Numbered from the stretch's first letter, positions 1 through 9,176 are shown. The stretch: 64,000 nt of DNA from Kineosporia sp. NBRC 101731 (GCF_030269305.1 NZ_BSTC01000020.1:1-64000), one strand, 5' to 3'. Notes: generated from the letters alone by a model not told the origin. Numbers and translations: made by a program.

Positions 1-2
1 CG

Positions 3-146
3 CATCTCGCGGGTGCTTCCTTGATCCTCGGGCTGATATTCCGTCGCAAGAACATCATCCCAGGTCAGCGGGCACCCGCGGCCTATTTTGCGGTGACATC
101 ACTCATGCTGGCCGGTGGATCCGGGCTCAGGGTTCAGGGTCGTTAA
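3..146 (+). CDS. C-terminal end of a possible membrane protein, cut by the window edge
   Basis: An open frame enters from the left edge and ends with TAA. The 47 visible residues contain a hydrophobic stretch (AGASLILGLIF), a basic turn (RRKN) and a second hydrophobic stretch (AYFAVTSLMLAGG). This is what the tail of a small two-helix membrane protein would look like. Its last 20 bases overlap the convergent end of the immunity gene on the other strand. No family can be named from so little, and a chance frame is possible. Confidence 0.3.
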   Translation, partial: HLAGASLILGLIFRRKNIIPGQRAPAAYFAVTSLMLAGGSGLRVQGR

Positions 147-651
147 GGAAGGTTAAGCGAGTCCAGGACAGGGACGTTGTGCGTGATCCTTTTTCAAGGT
201 ACTCGATCAGAATGTTCTGGACGTCGGCGATGCTCAGGCGAAAAACGCTCGGAGGTAGCGAGTCGGCAGATCCAGCGTTGTCGAAGGTAATGTTTTCGTT
301 GGGTGCAGCAAGGCTTGGGCTGGCGGCCTGGACTTCGTCGTCATCACCGAGCCATCGCAATCCGGCGCCGCGGGGGTCACCCACGATGGCCTCGATGAGC
401 ACTTCAGGTTCGGCCGGACCAGGGCCCCGTTGACGCATGGTTTGGGCGGACCAGATCTGCGTCATGCAGGCGATGCCTTCACGTAGGGCCTGCGTGTGGA
501 TGTTCGTCAGGACGTCGGCGAGTTCTTCACGCGTGGACACCCGGGCCTCGAAGGTCTCGTCGGTGTTCTCATCGCGCCCCCATTGCAGGACCAGCGGCGC
601 TCGCTGGGGATTGCCTGCTTGGGGTGTCGGGGAGGGGGAAGGCATGGTCAT
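127..651 (-). CDS. Imm1-type immunity protein for the adjacent deaminase toxin
   Basis: A protein of 174 residues, starting at the ATG (MTMPSPSP) that overlaps the toxin stop codon as ATGA. The open frame runs 40 residues further upstream, but that part lies inside the toxin gene and is unlikely to be used. After a Pro-rich leader come a TREELADVLTNI segment and a GDPRGAGLRWLGDDDE segment. The G-x-x-x-L-x-W-x-G pattern is typical of Imm1 (PF14430) proteins, which are known neighbours of deaminase-superfamily toxins. Its role would be to bind and block the toxin inside the producing cell. Translational coupling to the toxin supports this. The family call rests on pattern recognition plus context, not on an alignment. 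Confidence 0.65.
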   Translation of the reverse strand: MTMPSPSPTPQAGNPQRAPLVLQWGRDENTDETFEARVSTREELADVLTNIHTQALREGIACMTQIWSAQTMRQRGPGPAEPEVLIEAIVGDPRGAGLRWLGDDDEVQAASPSLAAPNENITFDNAGSADSLPPSVFRLSIADVQNILIEYLEKGSRTTSLSWTRLTFLNDPEP

Positions 652-1556
652 GGCTGCGTCAGTTCTCCGGTTCCTCGGTAGGTTTTGAAGTGGGCGGTGC
701 CGTGCTCGTCCGAAACGTACACGTGGAGCTGGGAATCGCGGGGCAGGATGTACGGCAGCAGCTCGTCGCAACCGAACTGATTACGGCAGGGCCGATTGTT
801 GATGACCAGCACCGTTTCGTGGGAGTAGCGTCCCCGGCGCATCCCGGCCGCAACGTGGGACTCCACGTGAGACAGCAGCGCTGTCGCGCGACGTAGTCGG
901 CGGTTCTGCAAGTTCAGGTCCTCGACCAGGCTCAAATCCTCACCGGACACCACCGGCGCTGTGTCTGAGCGAGGGTTGGCCGCGTCGAAGACCAGGCCGG
1001 CCGTCTTCTGCCCTTTCCCTGTCCGGATGGGAAGCCGGGCGCCTGCCGTCCGGACCCAGTCCGGCAGGCTCGCCCCCGGTCTCTCCGCATCCGCAAGGTC
1101 ACTGTGGTGGGGAGGGGAAAGGTCTGGGGGGCGGCTGCCTCTCTGCTCGACGTTCGTCCCGAACTCTTGGGCCGCCTGTTGTTCCACCCCGACCCTGGCC
1201 TCTTCCTGCTCCACCAGTTCGATGGCGGCCAGGAAGTCATCCTTCTGCCCGCTGAGGGAGTCGGCGAAACCCTGGTGTGCGGGCATCGCCAGGGCGGCGG
1301 CCTCCTCTAGGGCTTGCGCTAGGTCAGCGAGCAGAGCCCCGGCTGTGGCCAGGTCCGCGCTGCACGCTGCCAGACGATTGCGGACACCTTCAACTGCGGG
1401 CTCAGCAGATAGCTGCTCGACGCTGGACACGGCGCTTTCGACGCCGACATGGGCTTCCTGGAGAGGATCAAGCATCGAGTACAGGCCTTCGCCGACCTGT
1501 TCAATGACCCAGGCAAGGCCATCCCATCCGTGGGCGAGAAAGTCCTCGGCGACCAT
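648..1556 (-). CDS. Polymorphic toxin with a C-terminal SCP1.201/DddA-like cytidine deaminase domain
   Basis: A protein of 302 residues. Residues 1-150 are helical and Ala/Glu-rich, as in WXG100-like or other type VII secretion trafficking domains. About residues 185-302 look like a SCP1.201-type deaminase: a zinc-binding His and catalytic Glu in HVE (H230, E232), then INNRPC and FGCDELLPYILP supplying the two zinc cysteines (C257, C263), then a beta strand LHVYV. The family acts on cytosine; DddA acts on double-stranded DNA. The Imm1-like gene overlaps the stop, as usual for these toxins. The frame stays open about 110 bases upstream of the chosen ATG with plausible protein (GIDDVLRALPQTL) but has no ATG, GTG or TTG. 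The N-terminus may therefore be truncated or start unconventionally. Confidence 0.75.
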   Translation of the reverse strand: MVAEDFLAHGWDGLAWVIEQVGEGLYSMLDPLQEAHVGVESAVSSVEQLSAEPAVEGVRNRLAACSADLATAGALLADLAQALEEAAALAMPAHQGFADSLSGQKDDFLAAIELVEQEEARVGVEQQAAQEFGTNVEQRGSRPPDLSPPHHSDLADAERPGASLPDWVRTAGARLPIRTGKGQKTAGLVFDAANPRSDTAPVVSGEDLSLVEDLNLQNRRLRRATALLSHVESHVAAGMRRGRYSHETVLVINNRPCRNQFGCDELLPYILPRDSQLHVYVSDEHGTAHFKTYRGTGELTQP

Positions 1557-1671
1557 CTCTGCACGTTCGCAGCTGTTCCGCAGGCGATGATCAAGGTCAT
1601 TCAGAGTTTGCGGCAGCGCGCGCAGTACGTCGTCGATGCCCTCACCCCGTCGTCGCGATTCTCACGAATGA

Positions 1672-2083
1672 TTGGTTTCGGAGAGTATCCGAACGATGAC
1701 GCTATATAGGCATCGGGGCATGGCCGCCGCACGACTTTGCACGCCCACCTCATCGGATGAGTCTCGGATCGGAGCTGTTCTCGCGGTCCAGGCCGACGTC
1801 ACCAATCCCGAACAGATGGACGCGTACGTCGCGGCGGCCCGCGCAGTACCTCTGGTGCTGCCGCATCTGCGGGCCGTCGGTGGCGGGGCGATCGTCACCG
1901 TGCTGGCGGTCAGCGGCACGGCGGCCGTAGGGAACTCCGTGCCCACGGCGGCTTCCCCGCGCTGCGGGTCTGGCACTGCCCACGTCGCTGTCCAAAGAGC
2001 TCGGGCCGGAATAGATCCGGGTCAACGCCGTGCTGATCGGCTCGGTCGCGAGTGGGCAGTGGCGCCGTACCGCGGTTGGTAAC
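1672..2083 (+). pseudogene. Decayed short-chain dehydrogenase/reductase
   Basis: Fragments of an SDR are readable in order but in different frames. VLAVQADVTNPEQMDAYV and GGGAIVTVLAVSG (the beta-4 region and the usual catalytic-Ser strand) are in one frame. After about base 1965 the typical helix and strand (SLSKELGPE, then IRVNAVLIG) continue in another frame, interrupted by an in-frame TAG at about 2022. The Rossmann glycine motif and the N-terminus are missing. It is divergent from the toxin gene. Product activity is not expected. Confidence 0.7.
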
Positions 2084-2131
2084 CGGCCTTATTCGTTCTC
2101 GCGGTATTCCCCGATTCCACTGGAGTGGTGG

Positions 2132-3826
2132 TCAGGACTGCGAGGCGACGAGGATCGCGGTGATCAGCAGGACGGCGATCATGACGGTGGCTTCGGCGGC
2201 GACGGTGCGTCGCAGGAGGCGGGCGGTGCCGGGGCGCCATGAATCGAGTGCGGGCAGGGCGTAGCGGTTGTTGACGTAGCCCATGATCGCGACGGTGGCG
2301 ACCAGGCCCAGTTTGATGAGCATGATGCGACCCCAGGGGGTGCTGGTGAGGTCGCTCGGACTGTCGATGATGAGCAGGGTCAGGACGGTTCCGGCCAGGC
2401 CTGCGACGACGACGGCTGCGGTGGCGGGCACGGAGAAGCGGACGGCGAGTTCGCCTGCGCCGGTCGGCACTCCGGCTCGGGCGCGCACCAGGAGCAGGAC
2501 AGCTAGCAGGACAACGCCGCCGACCCAGACGGCGGCTGCGGCGGTGTGGGCCAGGTCGGCTGTGGCGATCATTAGTCGTGGGCCGACGGAGGCGGTGTGC
2601 CCGTCGAACACGAAGGACACCAGCATCACGGTGCTGATCACGGCGGTCAGGGCAGGGCGCATCGGGACCCCGCGTACTCGCCCGGTGCGTACTGGAGGGG
2701 TCAGGATCAACTGGGCCGAGCGGCTGGCCCCTGGAGTGCCGCCGGTCATGGTCCTTTCCCTGTGAGGATGCTCGCCTCCGGCGGCTGGGAAGGACCGCGT
2801 ACTGGGAGCGCTGGGTGCGCCCGGTAGCGCGGGGACGTCGTACGAGCGGCGGCCTCCGGTGCTGCGCGGTATGAGCTCCAGTGTCAGGACCATCGCTGTG
2901 CCGGCGGCTAGGCGCAGGCCGGTGGCCAGGGCCGGTGACCACGGCACCTGGGTGCCCGATGTCCACAGCAGGCAGGCCCCCTCGATGAGGGCGCCGAGCA
3001 CGCACAGTCCTGCTGCCATCCGCACGACGTGTTCGGCCAGACGTACGTCGCCGGTGGCTCCGACCAGGGTGGTGATGACGATGACCAGCGCTCCCACGCT
3101 CACCAGGATCCCGGCGTAGGACATCCAGCGTGCCACCGTGGCCGCGGTGTCCGCGAGGGTGGATCCTTCGTCGTCGTCTGAAGCCAGGACAGCATCCAGG
3201 CCGGTATCGGGGCCGGCATCCAGGTCGGCACCGATCTCTGTGTCTTGGTCGTTCATCGTGTGCCCGGGCATCTGCGCGTGATCATCAGCGTTCGGGGCCG
3301 ATTCCGGGGTCGACTCTGTGGCGCTGGCGTCGGTGGGCCTGTCCGAGGATGCTGGCGCAGAGGGTGCCGGGGAGGGGTCTGGGCTGGCTGTGTCGTTGGG
3401 GCTGGCTGCAGGTGCCTGGGCGACGCGGAAGGTGATGGTGCCGGACTTGGCGTGGGCGTCGCCGGCGCTGACTTTCCATTTGAGGCCGTAGCGGCTACCG
3501 GGCTCCAGGGCCGCGGTGGGGCGGATCTTCCAGGTCACGCCGTCATCGCTGGTATCAGCCTCGACAGGAACCGCCTGGCCGGCAGCGTTGTAGAGGGTGA
3601 ACCCGTCGCCGGAGGGGGCGGCCGCCTTAGTGAAGGTGACGGTGATCGCCGCCGAGGGGTTCTTCAGAACCGTGCCGTCGGCCGGAGTGGTGGAGACCAG
3701 ATCCAGGTGAGCGGCGGCCGGGAACGCCACCATCATGCTGGCGAAAACAGCCAGGATCAGCAGCAGCCACCGTCGTGGCCAGGGGGAACGGCCGGGGGAA
3801 CGGCCGATAGTGGTTCGATCGTTCAT
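2132..3826 (-). CDS. CopC-CopD fusion copper resistance/import protein
   Basis: A protein of 564 residues. A signal peptide (basic MNDRTTIGRS... then a hydrophobic run) ends at about FPAAA. The mature protein begins with His40, the N-terminal copper ligand of CopC. The CopC beta-barrel spans about 40-135 and carries the second typical copper site in SAGDAHAKSG. A Pro/Ser/Asp-rich, His-containing linker (about 140-225) leads to a CopD-type eight-helix membrane domain. It probably binds periplasmic-side copper and passes it through the membrane. Fusion of CopC and CopD (as in YcnJ-like proteins) is common in actinobacteria. It sits at the head of a copper island and is followed upstream by the DUF305 gene on the same strand. 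Confidence 0.88.
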   Translation of the reverse strand: MNDRTTIGRSPGRSPWPRRWLLLILAVFASMMVAFPAAAHLDLVSTTPADGTVLKNPSAAITVTFTKAAAPSGDGFTLYNAAGQAVPVEADTSDDGVTWKIRPTAALEPGSRYGLKWKVSAGDAHAKSGTITFRVAQAPAASPNDTASPDPSPAPSAPASSDRPTDASATESTPESAPNADDHAQMPGHTMNDQDTEIGADLDAGPDTGLDAVLASDDDEGSTLADTAATVARWMSYAGILVSVGALVIVITTLVGATGDVRLAEHVVRMAAGLCVLGALIEGACLLWTSGTQVPWSPALATGLRLAAGTAMVLTLELIPRSTGGRRSYDVPALPGAPSAPSTRSFPAAGGEHPHRERTMTGGTPGASRSAQLILTPPVRTGRVRGVPMRPALTAVISTVMLVSFVFDGHTASVGPRLMIATADLAHTAAAAVWVGGVVLLAVLLLVRARAGVPTGAGELAVRFSVPATAAVVVAGLAGTVLTLLIIDSPSDLTSTPWGRIMLIKLGLVATVAIMGYVNNRYALPALDSWRPGTARLLRRTVAAEATVMIAVLLITAILVASQS

Positions 3827-4013
3827 GTCGCTCCTTGTCGGAGGGCCAAGGACGGCAGGTGGGACCGCTCAGCGATGTCGGTGTGTGCGTGCAGATGCCG
3901 ACGACCCAGCTACCGGTGGTCGTGATCCGTGTGAGGTACTGCCGACGTGGTGCAGCCCGCCGGCACAGGGTGCGCGCAGAAAGCTGCCGGGCCACCAGAT
4001 CCCGCAGATCGGG

Positions 4014-4048
4014 GAGTGGTGCCTCGCCGCCGGGGCGAGGCACCACTC
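4014..4048 (-). terminator. Perfect 15-bp hairpin after the DUF305 gene
   Basis: GAGTGGTGCCTCGCC pairs with its exact complement around a 5-nt loop. It lies just beyond the stop of the DUF305 gene and before copC-copD, both on the minus strand. No T-run follows, as is usual for high-GC actinobacterial terminators. Between 3827 and 4134 I see no other gene. Confidence 0.6.
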
Positions 4049-4134
4049 AGCCCATCAACCCAGGACTGGTCTGCGACCACGTGTTTGAGCAGTGATGGAT
4101 GCCCGTTCAGACTCAGTGTCGGAAGGGAGCATCC

Positions 4135-4803
4135 TCAGGCCAGTTCGGTGGCCAGGCTCTTGAGTTCGGCGATTTCCGTGGTCTGTGCGTCGATGACGGT
4201 CTGGGCCAGTTGTGTGGCCTGCGCATCGGTGCCGTCGGCGACCTCGGTCTTGCCCATGGCGACGGCACCTTCATGGTGCTTGATCATCATGTCGACCCAC
4301 ATCCGGTCGAAGTCCGCGCCGCTGGCGGCCTCGAGGTCGTCCATCTGCTCACTGGTCATCATGGAGTCCGCGTGGCCGGCGTCCCCGTGATCCATGCCCT
4401 CCATGGAATCGCTGCCCTCGGTGCTGGGAGCCGGCTGATTCCAGCTGGACAACAGGCCTGAGAGGGTCTGGATCTCTGGAGCCTGAGCGGCCTTGACCTT
4501 TTCGGCCAGGTCCTTGACCTTCGCACTGCTGGCCTTGGTCAGGGCCAGATCGGCCATCTCGACGGCCTGAGCGTGGTGAGGAATCATCCCGCTGGCAAAG
4601 GTGACATCGGCGTCGTTGAACCCCACACCCGGTTCTGCACTCCCCGCGCTACTGCCAGCACTACTGGCAGCACTACTGGTGCTGGTGGTGGGGCTGCTGG
4701 AGGTCGGCTCGTCGTCGCTGCCGCATCCGCTCAGGAGCAGGCCGGCGATGACGGGCAGGGCGAGGCAGGCATTGAGGGTCTTGAAATTGTGTGCTGTACG
4801 CAT
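4135..4803 (-). CDS. DUF305 (ferritin-like helical) copper-associated lipoprotein
   Basis: A protein of 222 residues, starting at MRTAHNFK, preceded by AAGGG. The lipobox LLLSGC gives a lipidated Cys, and a Ser/Thr-rich tether follows. DUF305 has two four-helix halves. The diagnostic ASGMIPHHAQAVEMA and DMMIKHHEGAVAMG motifs are both present, each with paired histidines, and a Met/His/Asp-rich loop (SMEGMDHGDAGHADSMM) between them is a likely metal-binding insert. DUF305 proteins are frequent in copper and silver islands and are thought to bind metal outside the membrane. An exact biochemical role is not established. Confidence 0.88.
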   Translation of the reverse strand: MRTAHNFKTLNACLALPVIAGLLLSGCGSDDEPTSSSPTTSTSSAASSAGSSAGSAEPGVGFNDADVTFASGMIPHHAQAVEMADLALTKASSAKVKDLAEKVKAAQAPEIQTLSGLLSSWNQPAPSTEGSDSMEGMDHGDAGHADSMMTSEQMDDLEAASGADFDRMWVDMMIKHHEGAVAMGKTEVADGTDAQATQLAQTVIDAQTTEIAELKSLATELA

Positions 4804-4920
4804 GCTGATGGAACCCTTCACGTTGAATGTCTCTGCTGGCACTGTGCTGATGAGGAACGCACCTGCGGCCATCGCGCCCGGTGATCGGGTGCGGGCGGCG
4901 TGTGCGTGCCTCGGGTCAGC

Positions 4921-5667
4921 TCAGGTGCGACTGATGCAGAGCTCCTGCAACGAGGGGCCTTGGATCGGCAGGCGGTACTGCCACGTTCTCCACCGGCCAG
5001 GGCCGCCGGAGGTCGGCACCGGGTGCAGGGCCAGGACCCACACCGTTCGGCGGGTGCCCAGGGCCAGCATGCTCAGCATCAGCAGCAGCAGCACCACACC
5101 TGCACCAGTGAGAACCGCCTGGCACATGGGGGTGCCCATGGGTACCGCCGGGCAGTGACCGGGCACCCAGTCCAGGCACAGCTCATGCCCGGAGACCTGC
5201 TCAGTGTGCTCACCACCGGTGTCGGTCAGGACAGCGCCCGCGATCCCAGGCCCCTGCACCGCCTGTTGCCCAGCTGTGCCCCGAACCACCGCGACGCCCG
5301 CCTGAGCAACAGATGGGCTGGCGCTCAGCTCGGCCGCCACGGAGGCAACCACATCATCGCCACCCTCGCTGCTCTGGACCCGATCGAGCTGGCTGGTCCG
5401 GCTGGTTTGGGCGGTCTGAGCGCTGTCGTTCTGGTGGTGGTCGCCGGAGTGGACGTGTGCGTCACCGTGCTGGGTACCGGTCGGCATGGCGGCGTGTGAG
5501 CTGTGGCCTGTGCTGAGAGCGTGCATGGCCAGGACTCCGGCCATGACGGTCCACACCACCAGCAACCCCAGCAGCCCTAGCTGGGCTCGGGCGCCCGCAC
5601 GCGGGCACGCCCAGGCGGGCAGCCAGACGCCTGGCCCCCCGCCTCGTCGTTCCCCGGTCGCGGACAT
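4921..5667 (-). CDS. Small His-rich membrane protein, DUF6153/LpqS-like
   Basis: A protein of 248 residues, taking MSATGERR as start. The frame is open further upstream but that part is Pro/Arg-rich and runs under the divergent gene. It has one transmembrane helix near the N-terminus (LGLLGLLVVWTVMAGVLAMHAL), an extracytoplasmic His/Asp/Gln stretch (SSHAAMPTGTQHGDAHVHSG), a long Ala/Ser region, a Cys pair (ELCLDWVPGHC), and a second helix (VVLLLLMLSMLALG). It ends in LQELCISRT, a C-terminal L-x-x-L-C-x-x-R pattern seen in small actinobacterial copper-island proteins. The function is unknown. A role in periplasmic copper binding is an inference from His content and context. Confidence 0.6.
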   Translation of the reverse strand: MSATGERRGGGPGVWLPAWACPRAGARAQLGLLGLLVVWTVMAGVLAMHALSTGHSSHAAMPTGTQHGDAHVHSGDHHQNDSAQTAQTSRTSQLDRVQSSEGGDDVVASVAAELSASPSVAQAGVAVVRGTAGQQAVQGPGIAGAVLTDTGGEHTEQVSGHELCLDWVPGHCPAVPMGTPMCQAVLTGAGVVLLLLMLSMLALGTRRTVWVLALHPVPTSGGPGRWRTWQYRLPIQGPSLQELCISRT

Positions 5668-5921
5668 CGCCTCACACAGTAAGGGCAGAGGGAGGGTGCG
5701 CACACCTGGCACGGCTGGCACGGGGGCTCTCGGGGTATTGATGCACGACCGCCGCCGTGGTGCCCGCGTGGGGGTTGCTCGTTCCCCCGGCGCGCGTCCC
5801 GGCATGGCGCGAGGCAGGCTGCGCTCACTAGCCAGATGTGGGTGCGGCCGGACACGGGCACAGGGCGCATATCGCTGCATTTATTTGGCCGCAGGGCCGT
5901 CAGGCCGATAGGTTCGTCACC

Positions 5922-6383
5922 GTGCGCAATGTTATTCCTACTGCCAGTCATTGGACGTGGGGTTTGCCGGCTGGGCTGCTGAGCGCGCTGCTCGCGTTGT
6001 GCATGGTGGCCTGCCTCGTGCATGACGGGTCCGGATCGAGCGAGCCAGACCCGCGCGTACTGCCGGCCGTGCCCTCGGCGGCGGAGCTCCGCGTGGTGGC
6101 CGACGCTCCGATAGGCGACAGCCAGGGCAACCACGCCGGGGAGGGTGGATCGGGGCACTCCCACGGGCCGGGGCCGGGCGGTCCCGGCGGCTGTGAAGTC
6201 TCTTCATCTCCGCCAGGACTCACGGTCCACGGCGTTGACCTGGACCAGCATGAGGGTGAGCAGGTAGGCGAGTGGGCGGACGGCGCTGGTAACGGCAACC
6301 GGCCCCTGCCAGTACGCCCCCCATGGGGGACGGGGACGTGGGGTCCTGATACCAGCGCCCGCTTGTGTGTCTGGCGGATCTGA
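5922..6383 (+). CDS. LpqS-like small exported protein of the copper-responsive cassette
   Basis: A protein of 153 residues from a GTG ([11 protein letters not shown]). It has a hydrophobic helix with a Cys ([22 protein letters not shown]), then a short extracytoplasmic part with [14 protein letters not shown]. The C-terminus [11 protein letters not shown] resembles the end of mycobacterial LpqS (L-L-T-R-F-C-L-A-R-R). Its position directly before a cysK2-like gene and an MFS gene repeats the lpqS-cysK2-Rv0849 order of Mycobacterium tuberculosis, which is controlled by the copper repressor RicR. Sequence similarity is weak, so the call leans on synteny. Confidence 0.5.
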   Translation: MRNVIPTASHWTWGLPAGLLSALLALCMVACLVHDGSGSSEPDPRVLPAVPSAAELRVVADAPIGDSQGNHAGEGGSGHSHGPGPGGPGGCEVSSSPPGLTVHGVDLDQHEGEQVGEWADGAGNGNRPLPVRPPWGTGTWGPDTSARLCVWRI

Positions 6384-6575
6384 GCGGACCAGGCCTCACG
6401 TCTTCACCAACTCCCGGCCCTACCTGAGCACGCCTTCGAGGTTGATGGCTGCGGGCCCTGCCCTGCGAGCCATGCCTGCGGGTCATGCCGGCTGTCACCC
6501 CGGGCCTTCGTCTGCCCTGAGAGGGAGGCGCCGGTCGGGTGCTGTTGCGAGCAGCACGCTGCTGCCCGGGGCGCC

Positions 6576-6607
6576 TATGGGGTTGAAGCGGAGTTGGTGC
6601 ACCCCAT
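6576..6607. promoter_or_regulatory. Inverted repeat upstream of the cysK2-like gene
   Basis: ATGGGGT and ACCCCAT are perfect inverted half-sites 17 bases apart, ending 41 bases before the cysK2-like start codon. The C/G-run content resembles copper-sensor (CsoR/RicR) operators, though the spacing is wider than the classical site. This is a candidate operator only. Confidence 0.3.
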
Positions 6608-6648
6608 TCCCCTATGTCACGGCCGCGTTTGGCGCGGTCAAGGAAGCG

Positions 6649-7806
6649 ATGATGCACACGTTCTCTGTTGCTCAGCCCCTGGATGCCCACGACCTGCAGG
6701 TGGCCCCGGGCCAGCTGCTGACCCGTTCGGCCGCAGTCCCCAGTCACTCCCCGGAAGCACTGGTCGGGAATACGCCGGTGCTGTGGATCGATGCCCCGTT
6801 CAACGGTGCTGATCGCGGTTTCTGGGCCAAGCTGGAGGGCTGTAACCCTGGTGGGATCAAGGACCGGACCGCCCTGTACATGATCGACCGTGCCCGCCGG
6901 CGCGGCGAACTACGCGAGGGCGCCATGGTGATCGAGTCGACCAGCGGCACCCTGGGTCTGGGGCTGGCGCTGGCCGGGACGGTGTACCGGCATCCGGTGA
7001 CCTTGGTCAGTGACCCGGGGATGGAACCGATCATGCATCGGCTGTTGAGCGCCTACGGCGCCCGGGTGGAAACCGTCACCCGACCCCACCCGGTCGGGGG
7101 CTGGCAGCAGGCCCGCCGTGAACGGGTCGCGCAGCTGATGGCCGCCCACCGGGAGGCCTACAGCCCGGATCAGTACAACAACCCGGACAACGTGTCCGCC
7201 TACGCGGGGCTGGCCCACGAGCTCATCGCCCAGCTGGGACGCATCGACGTCCTGGTCGCCAGCGTGGGAACCGGCGGGCACTCGGCCGGGGTGGCGCAGG
7301 TCCTGCGCCGGTACTTCCCGCAGCTGCGGGTGGTCGGTGTGGACACCATCGGCTCGACGATCTTCGGTCAGCCGGCCCGGCCGCGGGTCATGCGTGGCCT
7401 GGGCAGCAGCATCTATCCGGGCAACGTCGCCTACGAGCAGTTCGCCGAGGTCCACTGGGTCGCCCCCACCGAGGCGGTCTGGGCCGCCCGGGCGCTGGCT
7501 CGCGCCCAGTACGCCACCGGAGGGTGGAGCGTGGGGGCCGTCGCCCTGGTCGCGGGATGGCTGGCTCGCACCCTGCCCGCAGAGACGCGGATCGCGGCGA
7601 TCTTCCCCGACGGGCCGCAGCGCTACTTCGACACCATCTACAACGACGACTACTGCATCGCCCACGGCCTGGACCTGGACGTGGCACCACCCCAGGAGCC
7701 GGCGCAGATCACCCACCCGCACTCCAGCGAGGTGAGCAGCTGGACCCGGTGCACCACCATCATCAACCCTGCCGCGTCCTCTAACGTCCCGGTGAACCCG
7801 GCATGA
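6649..7806 (+). CDS. CysK2-like PLP-dependent cysteine/S-sulfocysteine synthase
   Basis: A protein of 385 residues. The start is ATG ATG after an AAGGA ribosome site; a longer frame upstream lacks such support. It is a fold-type II PLP enzyme: [13 protein letters not shown] at the N-terminus, the PLP lysine in NPGGIKDR (K71), the substrate loop ESTSGTLG (usual STSGNLG), and the phosphate loop [10 protein letters not shown] where CysK has GTGGT. M. tuberculosis CysK2 makes S-sulfocysteine from O-phosphoserine and thiosulfate. The same chemistry is plausible here but not shown. The 3' end overlaps the MFS start (ATGA). The neighbourhood suggests a copper-linked thiol product that the MFS exports. 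Confidence 0.75.
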   Translation: MMHTFSVAQPLDAHDLQVAPGQLLTRSAAVPSHSPEALVGNTPVLWIDAPFNGADRGFWAKLEGCNPGGIKDRTALYMIDRARRRGELREGAMVIESTSGTLGLGLALAGTVYRHPVTLVSDPGMEPIMHRLLSAYGARVETVTRPHPVGGWQQARRERVAQLMAAHREAYSPDQYNNPDNVSAYAGLAHELIAQLGRIDVLVASVGTGGHSAGVAQVLRRYFPQLRVVGVDTIGSTIFGQPARPRVMRGLGSSIYPGNVAYEQFAEVHWVAPTEAVWAARALARAQYATGGWSVGAVALVAGWLARTLPAETRIAAIFPDGPQRYFDTIYNDDYCIAHGLDLDVAPPQEPAQITHPHSSEVSSWTRCTTIINPAASSNVPVNPA

Positions 7807-9128
7807 TGGCCACGATCAGCCAGGCCCGCTCCTTCGAGCGGCCGGTGCAACTGCTGTTCCTGAACCAGTTCACCATCAACATCGGTTTCTACATGCTGAT
7901 GCCGTACCTGGCCGCGCATCTGTCCGGTGACCTGGGCCTGGCCGCGTGGCTGGTGGGCTTGGTCCTGGGCGTACGCAACCTGACCCAGCAGGGGATGTTC
8001 CTGATCGGGGGGACCCTGGCTGATCGCCTGGGCTACAAGCGGCTGATCGTGGCCGGCTGCACCCTGCGCACCGTCGGGTTCGCGCTCCTGGGATTTGTCG
8101 ACTCCTTACCGGCGCTGATCGTGGCCTCAGCGCTCACCGGGTTCGCGGGGGCGTTGTTCAATCCGGCCGTGCGCGCCTACCTGGCCCACGACGCGGGCCA
8201 GCGACGTACCGAGGCCTTCGCCGTGTTCAACGTCTTCTACCAGGCCGGGATCGTCATCGGCCCCTTGCTGGGTGTGCTGCTGACCGGGATCTCCTTCCAG
8301 CTCACCTGCACCGTGGCCGCGGCCGTGTTCGCGGGCCTGACCGTGTTGCAGGCTCGCGCCCTGCCCGACCGTCGCCCTGAACGAAGCGACCCGGGAACGA
8401 CAGGATTCTCGGTGCTCACCGACTGGCGCGCGGTGAGCGCCAACCGCGGGTTCCTCCTGTTCTCCCTGGCGATGATCGGTTCCTACGTGCTGTCCTTCCA
8501 GGTCTACCTCGTCCTGCCCCTGCAGATCCGGCGCCTGGCTCCCGACGAGCACTCCGCCACTCTCGGGGTCGGGGCGCTGTTCGTCGTGTCCGGGGTCCTG
8601 GCCGTGGCCACTCAGGTCCGCATCACCGCCTGGTGCCGACGCCGCTGGAGCCCGGGTCAGGCCATCACCCGTGGCCTGGCCCTGATGGGGGTGGCCTTCA
8701 CGCCCCTGCTCCTGGCCGATCTGCTCGCCCCCACGAGTGGGCCCGCCGGGGCGGCCACCGGATCCAGGAGCTGGCCGGGCCTGGCACTGGTTTTCATGCC
8801 GGTGCTGGCAGCAGCGGTGATCCTGACCCTGGCCACCCTCATCGTCTACCCCTTCGAGATGGACACCATCGTCAACCTGTCCGGTAACCGGCTGGTCGCC
8901 ACCCACTACGGCCTCTACAGCACCGTCTCCGGGATCGGTATCACCGCCGGGAACCTCGCCACCGGCGCGGCCCTGGACACCGCCGACACCTGGAACACCC
9001 CCGCGCTGCCCTGGCTGGCCCTGAGCATCCTGGGCGTCGCCTGCGCCTGGGCCATCCACCGCCTGAGCTGCGCAGGCCTGCTCACCCTCGGCCCTCCTCC
9101 GAAAACGCCACTCCGCATGCCCAGCTGA
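7803..9128 (+). CDS. MFS transporter coupled to the CysK2-like enzyme
   Basis: A protein of 441 residues with about 12 hydrophobic segments. The MFS signature loop between helices 2 and 3 reads [12 protein letters not shown], and the helix 4-5 region shows [13 protein letters not shown], as in MdtH/YfcJ-type drug or metabolite exporters. It starts inside the stop of the PLP gene, so the two are translationally coupled. By analogy with Rv0849 it probably exports a small thiol or a metal-binding product. The substrate cannot be read from the sequence. It ends at a strong hairpin facing the copper ATPase. Confidence 0.85.
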   Translation: MMATISQARSFERPVQLLFLNQFTINIGFYMLMPYLAAHLSGDLGLAAWLVGLVLGVRNLTQQGMFLIGGTLADRLGYKRLIVAGCTLRTVGFALLGFVDSLPALIVASALTGFAGALFNPAVRAYLAHDAGQRRTEAFAVFNVFYQAGIVIGPLLGVLLTGISFQLTCTVAAAVFAGLTVLQARALPDRRPERSDPGTTGFSVLTDWRAVSANRGFLLFSLAMIGSYVLSFQVYLVLPLQIRRLAPDEHSATLGVGALFVVSGVLAVATQVRITAWCRRRWSPGQAITRGLALMGVAFTPLLLADLLAPTSGPAGAATGSRSWPGLALVFMPVLAAAVILTLATLIVYPFEMDTIVNLSGNRLVATHYGLYSTVSGIGITAGNLATGAALDTADTWNTPALPWLALSILGVACAWAIHRLSCAGLLTLGPPPKTPLRMPS

Positions 9129-9136
9129 GGAAATCA

Positions 9137-9176
9137 CCGGCTGTGGGATACCCCCCTAGGGGTATCCCACAGCCGG
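9137..9176. terminator. Perfect 18-bp hairpin between convergent MFS and copper ATPase genes
   Basis: Arms at 9137-9154 and 9159-9176 are exact complements around a CCTA loop, starting nine bases after the MFS stop. It would terminate the MFS transcript, and possibly the opposite one. The arm tops read GATACCCC...GGGGTATC, which resembles a CsoR operator half-site pair, so a second role in copper control is conceivable. Between 9177 and 9368 I see nothing else. Confidence 0.7.

Noticed and set aside
8127..9137. 336-aa open frame on the minus strand opposite the MFS gene
   Set aside because: Gly/Gln/Asp-rich low-complexity shadow of a real membrane-protein gene; no domain pattern.
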